A stretch of 64,000 nt of DNA from Bedellia somnulentella. Its lineage: Eukaryota > Arthropoda > Insecta > Lepidoptera > Bedelliidae. The stretch is taken from contig OY755177.1 in NCBI GenBank assembly GCA_963576735.1, positions 5,394,001-5,458,000 on the forward strand, read 5' to 3'. The notes beneath the pieces are model-generated. The model did not search any database. It was not told the origin of the DNA and was given only the letters and a program-made list of their open reading frames with translations. Below are positions 54,691 to 63,614 of this stretch, in pieces. The stretch's first letter is position 1; each line of letters opens with the position of its first letter. Made by a program: the position numbers and the translations under genes.

Positions 54691-55018
54691 CCTCACAGCC
54701 CATATACGTCCCCACCAAGCTCGAGCCTACCCTATATAGGGTGATTTGGCCTTAGTCCACCACGCTGGACAATTGGCGGGTTGGCAGACTAACGACTACT
54801 ACCGTACTAGTAGCCGGGACCGACGGCTTAACGTGCCCTCCGAAGCACGGAATTATCTCAATTTTCGGATAATCGGGTGATTCAAGCCTGTAATATCCTT
54901 CCAGACTGAGTTAAATCTTACAAATTAAATTTGTAAGGTTACCACCCCCTGGGGATCGAACCCGAGACCTCCGTACCTGAAACCAAGGGCTTAACCGCGA
55001 GACTACGGAGGCAGTCAT
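54691..55018 (-). mobile_element. SINE-C, full length, with 9-bp TSD
   Basis: CATAAGGTT at 54682-54690 and 55019-55027. On the minus strand: head GACTGCCTCCGTAGTCTCGC, B box GGGTTCGATCCCCAGG, then the same body as 52428-52780, ending ATATGGGCTGTGAGG. There is no A-rich or microsatellite tail. Confidence 0.9.
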
Positions 55019-55240
55019 CATAAGGTTGTAGGTATATATTTGGAACTAGTTGATACGAGGGGCATGCCAATAGAAGTTAGATACTCTTTTCTCATTAAAT
55101 TGACACTGGCAAGCTATACACCATCTTATAGGCTGGTTTTTTATTGACATATTTAAATATAGACACACACTTCTTTTATTTATTTTTTATTTGAATGAGC
55201 ATCATTTCTCCGAGAATCTGGCGGGAATTCACTTGCAACA

Positions 55241-56215
55241 ATGGAGCTTAGTCGACGTGATTTTCACGCTATGATTTATTATGACTTTAAAAAGGTTTAA
55301 AGCCTCTAGAATGTTTTGAACTTTTTGCTTCTACTTTTAGCGAGTCTGCTTGTTCCTGAGCAACAGTATTCAATTGGTTTGCTGAATTTAAAAGAAAACG
55401 GGGATGTCTCGAAGATGAAGCGAAGACAGGACGGCCGCCAACCGCGGTCACGCAAAAAAACGTTCGTGCAGTCGAAAAACTTATTCGCGAAAACCGACGA
55501 ATTACATATGTAGAGCTAGAGCGACAACTTGGAATTGGATCAGCAGCAATGCAAACCATAATTCACGACCACCTTTCTCTCCGTAAACGTTGTTCGAGAT
55601 GTGTGCCGCAAAATCTTACCGATGAACAGAAAGACCGTCGGGTGGATTGGTGCCTGTACATGATAGAAAAATTCAACAGAGGCGAGAAAAAAAAACGTAT
55701 ATGATATACTGACGGATGACGAAACATGGCTATACAACTATGATCCCGAATCAAAGCGACAGTCGACTGTATGGTGCTTTGAAGACGAGCCAACTCCAAC
55801 GAAATGTCGCCGTGCACGAAGCACACAGAAACAAATGGTCGCCTCGTTTTTCTGCAACACGGGTCATATTGCTACTGTTGTGTTAGAGAATGAAAGAACG
55901 GTGAACTGCGAATGGTATGTGACAGTTTGGGCTCCAACAGTAACATCAGCTTGGTGTGACAAGCGACCCAAGTCAGGAATCCGGCACCTTCTCTGGCACC
56001 ACGACAATGCGTCGCCGCACACATCTGCCAGAACACTAGACTTTTTCAACTCGAAAAATGTGTCAACTCTCTTTCACCCGCCATATTCCCCAGACCTAGC
56101 GCCTTGTGATTTTTACTTGTTTCAAAAAATCAAAGAAAAACTAAAGGGGAAGAGGTTTGGAAGCAAAGAGAATACGCTGGTAGCCTATAATTTCGAGATA
56201 TCTGAGATATAATAA
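55241..56215 (+). pseudogene. mariner transposase, frameshifted
   Basis: It starts MELSRRDFHAMIYYDF (HTH domain); frames then shift near 55300 and 55690. The first catalytic Asp lies in DDETWLYNYDPESK (about 55718), the second in WHHDNASPHTS and the third in DLAPCDFYLF (about 56105), so D,D34D is intact by residue. A premature stop ends the frame at SEI. All domains can be traced but the gene is broken. Confidence 0.9.
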
Positions 56216-56308
56216 GAAGAGTGGTCACAGGTATTTTCCAATTGGTTCAGACGTATGGAAAAGTACGTGCTCAGGATGAATACTTTGAAAAGATCGATAA
56301 TTGTAATA

Positions 56309-57074
56309 GGGAACTAATTTTTTGAGCTGTTATATAAAAATTCGAGATGTTATTATAATTAGTTGAAAAACATTTTGAGCAGTTATTTAATTTAATGGCG
56401 GTTGAATAATTATTGCGACAGTAAAACATAGACAGTAATAAAAAATATATTAGTCGGTTATTTTATCATAGAATGTCAATTCTAAAAATAATTGAGTAGT
56501 CCAATAATTAAATGGGCGGTAAAAATGATGGAATGGGCAGTTCGATAAATAGTTCGGCAGATCGTAACGATGCATGCCTGTTTGTATGTATAGTTGCTCG
56601 CTTGTTTGCATGTCGAGGGGTGCAGGGGGGCAGAGCCCCTCTGCTTGGGGGGGTCGGGGGGCGAAAGCCCCCTGCAGACAAAGAAAAGTTAGGTGGTCAC
56701 ATTTAATTAGGTTTGGTTAGGTTAGATTATGTATAAAACGAGCGAGCGTAGCGCAGCGGAGCGAGCCCTAAATGCCTGATGCATGCCTATATGCATGCCT
56801 ATATGCTTACTTACTTTATAGAATTGCTTAGAATGAGATTTCTTACCGACAAATTCCGATTTATTACTACCCACGCGTAACCGCTCGTTCAATATTTTTT
56901 ACCGCCCATTTAATTATTTTCCTACTCAATTATATATTCACTGATCCATTTCATTATTTTTTATTACTAATTTTACTGCTTAGTTTTAACTGCTGATCTA
57001 GTTATTAAACGTGCCATTTATAATTTTTAACTTACCAAAACCGCTATATCCAACTGCCTCTTTAAATCAGTGCC
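56309..57074. mobile_element. 766-bp inverted-repeat element with GC-rich hairpins, 9-bp TSD
   Basis: ATTGTAATA flanks it (56300-56308 and 57075-57083) inside mariner sequence. The ends are loosely inverted (GGGAACTAATTTTTTGAG against the complement GGCACTGATTTAAAGAGG). Subterminal arms are clearer: ATTAAATGGGCGGTAAAAA at 56507-56525 and TTTTTACCGCCCATTTAAT at 56895-56913, with AATTGAGTAG/CTACTCAATT outside them. The centre holds GGGGGCAGAGCCCC-like and GGGGGGCGAAAGCCCCC hairpins and GAGCGAGCGTAGCGCAGCGG. An 8-9-bp duplication suits hAT, Merlin or MULE-type elements; superfamily unresolved. Confidence 0.78.
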
Positions 57075-57118
57075 ATTGTAATAAAGAATAAATTATATAA
57101 TTTTTGAGTATCTAGTTT

Positions 57119-57230
57119 CTCATAAATAAAAGATGTTATTAAAGGAAAGAAAAATTTCGACACTGGCGGGGTTCGAACCCCGCCAGTGTCGAAATTTTTC
57201 TTTCCTTTAATAACATCTTTTATTTATGAG
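57119..57230. repeat. Perfect 112-bp palindrome
   Basis: Arms 57119-57174 and 57175-57230 are exact reverse complements with no spacer; the centre is GGTTCGAACC (a tRNA T-loop sequence). It forms the 5' part of the foldback element. Confidence 0.95.
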
Positions 57231-57588
57231 TAATAATCCCCACATGAGGAATTCATGTCAAAAAACATAAAATTATGTGATAGTTAGGCGTTTCCAACAT
57301 TTGCATTCTATCTGAAAAGGTAGACAAGTGGCCGTCCGAATTAGTTAAAATTCGGAGGTAGGAAACGCAAACACTACTTGAACGTGTAAAAAAGAAACAA
57401 AGGATAGAGAAATTTCGCGCTGGATGCCAACTGACACTGTAGCTCAGTTGGCAGAGCGACGGGGGCGTATACCCGAAGGTCGCGGGTTCGAACCCCGCCA
57501 GTGTCGAAATTTTTCTTTCCTTTAATAACATCTTTTATTTATGAGTAATAATCCCCACATGAGGAATTCATGTCAAAAAACATAAAAT
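57121..57588 (+). mobile_element. tRNA-bearing foldback element, with 12-bp TSD
   Basis: TATCTAGTTTCT at 57109-57120 and 57589-57600 is duplicated mariner sequence. Order: inverted arm (57121-57174); arm plus 3' tail (57175-57280, ending TCCCCACATGAGGAATTCAT ... AAAATTAT); a unique stretch; a complete tRNA-like sequence (57431-57507); and again the same arm and tail (57491-57588). The first unit alone has the same layout as the separate element at 7145-7275. Confidence 0.8.
57431..57507 (+). ncRNA. tRNA-like sequence (probably not a functional tRNA)
   Basis: GACACTG/CAGTGTC form a 7-bp acceptor stem; the D arm is GCTCAGTTGGCAGAGC; the T arm is GCGGGTTCGAACCCCGC. Box A (TAGCTCAGTTGG) and box B (GGTTCGAACCC) are perfect Pol III signals. 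The anticodon arm is irregular (CGGG/CCCG stem with an 8-nt loop GGCGTATA), and no CCA or clear Pol III terminator follows immediately. It is better read as a SINE promoter than a translational tRNA. Confidence 0.65.
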
Positions 57589-57619
57589 TATCTAGTTTCT
57601 TTTGGCATGCCCTTCGTAT

Positions 57620-57934
57620 ATGCACTTGTTGATTCTGAAAACTAATTAAAAATAAAAAGTTTTAATCAACAGATCTTTGTTAATATTACAAACAAGGCCT
57701 CATCTCAACAAACTTTCTGGTAGTCCAGGTAGTAAGTGGTCCATCACTATCTTTGAAATAACATGATTTATTTAACTATATGAGTGATCTGACTAACCTC
57801 GGTGTTTAAATTCTGTGAAAGTAAATTTGCCATAAAAAGGGTAATAAATCGTATTTGATGATTGTCCCTTCAAATATATACAGCATAAACGCCGAGTGTA
57901 CGTAAAATTCACGAATTTCATTTCAAGTACATAA
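57620..57934. other. No recognised feature
   Basis: Nothing identified. Confidence 0.4.
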
Positions 57935-58068
57935 TTAGAATGTTTTTGTTCATGTAAGCCTCATGTGGAGATTATTTCTAATTAATAAACACCACTTAAA
58001 AAGTGTATAAAAAACAAAGGAAAGAACAATTTCGCTCTAGAAGCCACTTGACACTATAGCTCCATTGG
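57935..58068 (+). mobile_element. tRNA-bearing foldback family, 5' part, joined to a LINE
   Basis: TTCATGTAAGCCTCATGTGG matches the family's outer end, then ACAAAGGAAAGAACAATTTC and a partial tRNA head GACACTATAGCTCCATTGGC. It stops where LINE reverse-transcriptase sequence begins. Confidence 0.6.
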
Positions 58069-58102
58069 CAGACCTATATCAATACTGCCATCTCTTTCAA
58101 AA

Positions 58103-59404
58103 TTGTTGGAAAAAATCATCAATTCAAGACTTATTGATTACCTTGAATCCAATAAATTGATATCGGTCAATCAATATGGTTTTCGAAGAGGTAGATCGGC
58201 ACAAGATGCCGTTCACGACCTGACAGACCACATAATTCAAAACCTTGATAGCAACAAAAAAACTATTGGCGTATTCATTGATCTAGCAAAAGCCTTCGAT
58301 ACGGTCTCTATTCCCATTCTCCTCAATAAGTTAGAAGAATTGGGTGTTAGAGGTATTCAACTAGAGCTCTTTAAAGATTACCTCTCTGAAAGAACACAAT
58401 GTGTTAAAATTAATGGGTATACTAGTAATGACCAACGGGTAACCTACGGAGTCCCACAGGGAAGTATATTGGGACCTGTCTTATTCTTGATATATATAAA
58501 CGACCTGCTGATGACAGGGACGACTAAGGGTAAAATCTTTTGTTATGCAGATGATACTGCTCTGGTTTTCTCTAGTGACACTTGGGAGGAGGTATTTCGC
58601 ATTGCCCAGGAAGAGCTGAATACAATTTGTCTGTGGTTTCGGAATAACTGCCTTACTCTAAACTCAGATAAAACGCAGTACCTAACATTCACGATGCGTA
58701 AAAACTCTCAACCAACTTATTTATTCAACCTGACTGCACATACTTGTGATACAATAATGGGAAAATCCAATCACAAATGCTCCTGTACTGTCTTAACTAG
58801 AGTTAATCACATTAAATATCTAGGTGTCGTGCTTGACAATAATCTCAACTTCAAAGAGCACATAAATCTGACGACTATCAGGATTCGTAAATTAATATTC
58901 GTTTTCGCATATCTACGGCACATAGCGGACCAAGAACTTATAAAAAATATATACATCTCGCTCTGTCAGTCGATAATTGTCTACGGAATTTGTACTTGGG
59001 GTGGAGTACCTGCAAACACCTTGATCTCCTTAGAAAGATCACAAAGAGCAATTCTGAAAGTAGCAAACTTTTGTCCTAAATTATACTCCACCAAAACTCT
59101 TTACAGCGAATGCAATGTTCTGACGGTAAGACAATTGTACATTTATAATATCATCTTGAAACAACATGCAAACACTCACTTTGACCCAGATAAAACACTA
59201 CAAAGGAGAAGCAAAGACATAATACCTAGGAATTTTACCTTTAAATATGCCTTCAGTCATCAATTTTACTGTTTCTTAGCACCTTTTTTATATAATAAAC
59301 TTAATAAACAAATTGACATTTACCCTCTAAACATCTATGAATGTAAAAAAATATTATTTGATGATTACAAAGAGACTGAGTTTTTACTTAAAACATTAGT
59401 CTAA
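58103..59404 (+). CDS. LINE reverse transcriptase, C-terminal part, uninterrupted
   Basis: 433 codons without a stop. The frame is open upstream to about 58070, so the TTG at 58103 is not a true start. RT motifs in order (numbering from 58103): NQYGFRRGRSAQDA (23-36), motif A FIDLAKAFDTV with the metal-binding Asp at 60, motif B GVPQGSILGPVLF (116-128), motif C YADD (148-151) with both catalytic Asp present, then NSDKTQYL and IKYLGVVLD thumb-side motifs. The endonuclease and ORF1 are absent through truncation. All RT catalytic residues are intact, so the insertion is young, but the element cannot move on its own. Confidence 0.88.
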   Translation: MLEKIINSRLIDYLESNKLISVNQYGFRRGRSAQDAVHDLTDHIIQNLDSNKKTIGVFIDLAKAFDTVSIPILLNKLEELGVRGIQLELFKDYLSERTQCVKINGYTSNDQRVTYGVPQGSILGPVLFLIYINDLLMTGTTKGKIFCYADDTALVFSSDTWEEVFRIAQEELNTICLWFRNNCLTLNSDKTQYLTFTMRKNSQPTYLFNLTAHTCDTIMGKSNHKCSCTVLTRVNHIKYLGVVLDNNLNFKEHINLTTIRIRKLIFVFAYLRHIADQELIKNIYISLCQSIIVYGICTWGGVPANTLISLERSQRAILKVANFCPKLYSTKTLYSECNVLTVRQLYIYNIILKQHANTHFDPDKTLQRRSKDIIPRNFTFKYAFSHQFYCFLAPFLYNKLNKQIDIYPLNIYECKKILFDDYKETEFLLKTLV

Positions 59405-59791
59405 CTCAATTTAATGACATTACTTTATTTTAATTATTTTATTTAACTATAATCCTAATTTTAATATTTCTATTACATTTGATTTAATACTTAACTTAAT
59501 TCTACGCCTTAATATAATTGTAATTTTATGCACACACTAAATTATAATAATTAAATTAGTACATAAATTTATTATTCAGTGACATTATCTGCCTTACTTA
59601 TATTTAGAGTCTATTAGATTTTTTACTGTGCCCCGGAATATATATTATAAATATTACACAACATAACACACCCTCTCTATACACACATTCACTCAAACAC
59701 ATCAACACAGAGAGGAACACGTCATCACACTACATCAATAGACGAGAGTCAAATTATACTTTAATTGGATTAAAGAGTCACTCTAATTGGC

Positions 59792-59830
59792 ATAACATAA
59801 CATAAACATAACATAAACGTTCACGCCGAG
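59792..59830 (-). mobile_element. 39-bp tail-only retro-insertion with 10-bp TSD
   Basis: TCTAATTGGC at 59782-59791 and 59831-59840 flanks a minus-strand CTCGGCGTGAACGTTTATGT-TATGTTTATGTTATGTTAT: only the GGCGTGAACGTT tail and TTATG repeats of SINE-T. Confidence 0.92.
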
Positions 59831-60062
59831 TCTAATTGGCAATTCTACTAATATAAATAATAATAGTAAATGTTTTAATATTTTTAATCTTTTTTTAAAT
59901 GTTTAAATTCCAATCCATTAGATTCATAGAAACCAAGAGCTGTAAGTAAAGTACTGTAACCTGAGATACGGGCGATGAGCCTAGTTCGGGTGCAGTCGAC
60001 ACCAAATAATGTAAACTCTTTTTATGAATAAATTACTATTACTATTACTACTATTACTATTA

Positions 60063-60845
60063 TATAAGTTTGGTTACTAAACCAACCACGTATTAGGTAG
60101 ACCCCTTTTAGATCCTGACGTCATCTTTATGAGTCAGAAGGCTCATTGGAAACTTGAGTGCGAATACTATAGTCTGTATAGTATAGTGACGTCACAAATG
60201 GGGTCAATAACTTTAGACTGCATCCAAGTCTGGGCTCCGTAATAGCTTGGAGTGACCATATACCCGTTTGTGTTTTGTTTTTTGAAGCGTATTATTTTCA
60301 CCCATACTTGTAGTGGTGTGTGAGAGAGATCTGTATTTCATGAGAATTATATTACACTTTATAATCCTAAGTATAGCAGATAATATGGTCTGGTTGAGCG
60401 TTGGATGTGCTATACAGACATTCCTTATATCTTCAAAGCTTTTTAAAGTTATATGTATGGGTTAATAAATACATAAAGAGTAGGGTATTTATAATTTTTT
60501 ATATTAATTCATTTACATTAGTCAATGGGGATTTGGTTTGCAAAAATACTTTCCTACTGTTCGATGTCATTTTTTGCAGTATTGGTAAAAAGGTGTGCTT
60601 TTGTAAGAAAAATTAAGATCAAATATTTTTTCTGTGTTAATTCTCGTAATGTTTTTGTGAATAATCACCACCACTTTTATTAATATTAGCATACATAATT
60701 TAGCAAATAGTATAAATGGGTACATTTCCACCATTCTACCGCTTGTTGAGCAATTTACTACGCTTTAAGATTAGATTACAATGTATAACAAGCTTAAGTA
60801 TGATGAATCTTAAACCAAAATGGCGGATAATACAAACAAACAATC
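60063..60845. other. Mostly unrecognised; possible 105-bp inverted-repeat element at 60100-60204
   Basis: GACCCCTTTTAG ... TGACGTCATC at the left and GTGACGTCACAAATGGGGTC at the right are inverted, suggesting a small MITE without a clear target duplication. A 71-codon frame at 60401-60616 has no family. Confidence 0.4.
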
Positions 60846-60847
60846 AT

Positions 60848-61196
60848 ATACCCACGCCGCTAGTTCCCATTAGGATAGGCAGAGACTATCGATAGCCACT
60901 TTGTATGGTCCTGATAAACCTCTCTAGCTTCGTTCAATCCAAATACAACATCAATACAAAGACAAATACAAATAGTTTATTCAAGAAAAGCTTACAAGTT
61001 AATTATAATGGTTTATAAACAAAAACTGTGCTTAACTTTACAGTGCACTTTTAAAGATAATTGCAGCCGGACTAGACGATAGTCTGTGTTTCAGCATGCA
61101 ATTCACGTTATATAGTTCTTATCAAAGTTTTGTAGTTCTTTTATAACATGCTCTTTTATTCTTCATACTTCGGACACCTGCCTTTTGAGCACATTG
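60848..61196 (-). mobile_element. LINE-R 3' end interrupted by about 200 bp of foreign sequence
   Basis: 60848-60945 (CCCACGCCGCTAGTTCCCAT, AGGCAGAGACTATCGATAGC) and 61147-61196 (AACATGCTCTTTTATTCTTC, GGACACCTGCCTTTTGAGCA) are the two parts. The intervening 60946-61146 contains AAATACAAATAGTTTATTCA, which could be the 3' end of yet another LINE on the minus strand. Confidence 0.75.
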
Positions 61197-61229
61197 GCGG
61201 ATTATTTAAATTTGCGAAATTGACCGTTT

Positions 61230-61446
61230 TTGACTATAGATCCTTAGAAGGGGTAGCCAGAGCTAAGGAATTAGAAATTTCTCAGCCACTTTTGGAAAGT
61301 TGAGTGGGGAAAAGATGGGCAAATAAAAGTTCTTGGTGATGGGTCTCCAACCGCATCGCCCAATGTTCCCCAATACCCTTAGTCGCCTATTACGCACACC
61401 CACCGGAAGAAATGGGGTAGCGTTATTCTAAGCCGGCACTACACAG
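61230..61446 (-). mobile_element. SINE-M without microsatellite tail
   Basis: ACTATAGATCCTTAGAAGGG, AGCCACTTTTGGAAAGTTGA ... TAAGCCGGCACTACACAGC; the GGCGTGAG/TATG part is replaced by unrelated sequence. Confidence 0.88.
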
Positions 61447-61449
61447 CCT

Positions 61450-61990
61450 GCAGTTTTTATGCTATACCGCACTATAATGAAAAAGCGTTCTTTGAAAAAG
61501 GGTTTGTGGAGAAATGATCAGGATATAATATAAGTTTTCGTATGAGCATTTTTTAATTATAATATACATATGTTTAAGTAAATAAATTATTTCGCGAAGG
61601 TACGGTGTTTTATGTTATTTTTTTTTTCATTTGAGTTTATTGCAAAAAGTTCACGAAATATTTAATAAACACCTTATACATAATTGGAAACCTTCTCCGT
61701 GTTCGTTTCTCTTAAAAAAATGAATATAAAAGATTTTTTGTCAATCTTAAAATTTACGTAGCACTTGAAAAAGCAGAATTAATAAAAAGAAAAATTAATA
61801 AAAAAGACATTAATAGATTTTTATAATTACTTCTTAAAGATTGTGATTGTCGCTTAATAATTCTAAATGCTCCGGAAATTTGAAACCGGTCCCAAGTCAT
61901 TATGATCGAGCCTATTCCAAAGGTAATAGAAGGCATAAAATATCATGGAAAAGTATATATAGGTATTGAATTCAAGGATTTTACCAAGTA
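61450..61990. other. No recognised feature
   Basis: A 60-codon minus-strand frame (61754-61936) has no family. Confidence 0.5.
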
Positions 61991-62002
61991 TATTTATTAT
62001 AT

Positions 62003-62253
62003 TGTGCCGTGTAGTGTCGGCTTAGAATAGCACTACCCCGTTTCTACCGCAGGGTGCACGTAAGAGGCGACTAACGGTATTGGGGCTTTTAAGGGATTTT
62101 TGGGCGATGCGGCTGGAGACCCATCACCAACAACCTTTACTTTACCATCTTTTCCCCACTCAATTTCCAAAAGTGGCTGAGGAATTTCTAATTTCTTAGC
62201 TCTGGCTACCCCTTCTAGGGATTTATAGCCGTGAGTATATGTTATGTTATGTT
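62003..62253 (+). mobile_element. SINE-M, full length, with 11-bp TSD and TTATG-type tail
   Basis: ATTTATTATAT at 61992-62002 and 62254-62264. The 3' microsatellite is GTTATGTTATGTTATG, the repeat type usually found on SINE-T, rather than ATGT. Confidence 0.93.
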
Positions 62254-62465
62254 ATTTATTATATCAAGTATTTCAAACAATCATGATGTGTTTTTTTATA
62301 GTAAACACTACATTTATTGGGTTTTAAAGGGAAGTCCATGTTCGTGGAATCAATGAGAATGGCATCGTTAAATGTGAATAGCCACGATTCAAGATCGGTT
62401 TAAGATCAAGATAGAGAACAGTTTCAATTAACGTTTAAGCAATTATTATTTTGTTATTAGTACAT

Positions 62466-62618
62466 ACACACACATATACTCACGGCTATAAATCCCTTTA
62501 AGGGGTAGCCAGAGCTAGGGAATAAGAAATTCCTCAGCCACTTTTGGATGTTGCGTGGGGAAAAGATGGTGAAATAAAGGTTGTTGGTGATGGTAAGAGG
62601 GTGCATGTCTTCTCTCTA
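62466..62618 (-). mobile_element. SINE-M, 5'-truncated, with 10-bp TSD and 22 extra 5' bases
   Basis: ATTAGTACAT at 62456-62465 and 62619-62628. The SINE stops at GTTGTTGGTGATGG; 62597-62618 (GTAAGAGGGTGCATGTCTTC-TC) is unrelated filler inside the duplication. Confidence 0.9.
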
Positions 62619-62664
62619 ATTAGTACATGGTGCAAATTGGCTGTATTGTAGAGATTCTGTAGAG

Positions 62665-62897
62665 TGCTGTGTAGTGTCGGCTTAGAATAGCACTACCCCA
62701 TATCTTCCGGTGGGTGTACGTAAGAGGCGACTAACGGTATTGGGGCTTTTAAGGGATTTTTGGGCGATGCGGTTGGAGACCCATCACCAAAAACCTTTAT
62801 TTTACCATCTTTTCTCCACTCGACTTCCAAAAGTGGCTGAGGAATTTATAATTCCTTAGCTCTGGCTACCCTTTGTATATATGTATGTATGTATGTA
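62665..62897 (+). mobile_element. SINE-M lacking the hairpin tail but keeping the microsatellite
   Basis: GCTGTGTAGTGTCGGCTTAG through CCTTAGCTCTGGCTACCC, then directly TTTGTATATATGTATGTATG; the CTAGGGATTTATAGCCGTGA section is gone. Confidence 0.9.
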
Positions 62898-63107
62898 TAG
62901 CACAATATATCTATGAGAATATTATTTTTAAAATATTTAATAAAAAAGTTATAAACATATTCTCAAACCTACCAAATGAATACGCAAAATTCATACAATA
63001 TACTTTAAACTTATTCATACATATTCGCATAGTTGAATGTGAAAGAGAAGGAATAGTGTTTCCTATTATTTTAAGCTAACACAAAAACAAAAAAAATCGC
63101 AGAAAGA

Positions 63108-63190
63108 TTGCGATGCCCGAGATTCGAACCTGGGTCTTTCGTTCGATTAGTATTAACCGAACGGTATACCGCTACGCCACGAAGACGTTA
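63108..63190 (-). mobile_element. tRNA-derived head, fifth family
   Basis: On the minus strand CGTGGCGTAGCGGTATACCG (A-box-like) and CCCAGGTTCGAATCTCGGGC (B box). It starts CGTCTTCGTGG like the copy at 30866-30930. It is not a canonical tRNA because the acceptor ends do not pair properly. Confidence 0.65.
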
Positions 63191-63243
63191 GAGTTGACTT
63201 CAAAATTTTGATAAGCTATATATATATCTAGTAGTCATACTAT

Positions 63244-63601
63244 GTTATTCGTGAAAAGTGTGGTGTGAAAGATGATATTGTAAGAAAGATAGAAAAAGGA
63301 ATGTTGAGATGGTTTGGGCACATAGAGAGGATGGATGATAGAAAATTGGTAAAAGGGATCTATAGAGCTAGTGTGGATGGTAATGTTAGTAGAAGACGAC
63401 CACGGAGAACACACTTGGACCAAATTGAGAGTGTGCTCAAAAAGGCTGGCGTCCGAAGTATGAAGAATAAAGAACATGTATGAAAAGATTGATGGATGTA
63501 AACGAAGCTAGAGATGTTTGTCAGGATCGTACGAAGTGGCGATCGATAGTCTCTGCCTACCCCAATGGGAATTAATGGCGTGAGTATATGTATGTATGTA
63601 T
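63244..63601 (+). mobile_element. LINE-R 3' end, 5'-truncated, with 13-bp TSD
   Basis: GTAGTCATACTAT at 63231-63243 and 63602-63614. It encodes the C-terminal MLRWFGHIERMDDRKLVKG region with one frameshift near 63470 and ends CTACCCCAATGGGAATTAAT, GGCGTGAG and ATGT units. It sits beside the tRNA-headed repeat. Confidence 0.94.
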
Positions 63602-63614
63602 GTAGTCATACTAT

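Larger units (their letters stand above)
55056..57616 (+). mobile_element. mariner element with both TIRs and two nested insertions
   Basis: Left TIR CGAGGGGCATGCCAATAGAA after TA (55054-55055); right TIR TTTTGGCATGCCCTTCG before TA (57617-57618). Mariner sequence is 55056-56308, 57075-57120 and 57589-57616. The gaps are a 766-bp inverted-repeat element (56309-57074) and a tRNA-bearing foldback element (57121-57588), each with its own target duplication. Confidence 0.93.
58069..60062 (+). mobile_element. Jockey/CR1-type LINE, 5'-truncated, with long open RT frame
   Basis: It starts inside ORF2 (CCTATATCAATACTGCCATC encodes the PIS-xLP-LSK motif just before the RT palm) and ends with an AATAAATTACTATTACT microsatellite at 60028-60062. 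The 3' UTR contains a 39-bp tail-only SINE-T/LINE-R-type insertion (59792-59830). The microsatellite tail fits CR1- and Jockey-like elements; the exact clade is not settled. Confidence 0.88.

Noticed and set aside
56600..56760. Bacterial contamination or CpG promoter, because of the GC-rich block
   Set aside because: The block lies inside a TSD-bounded inverted-repeat element within mariner; GC content comes from short hairpins, not from coding or promoter sequence.
60100..60204. Definite MITE
   Set aside because: The inverted ends are short and no target duplication is visible; kept only as a possibility in the region note.
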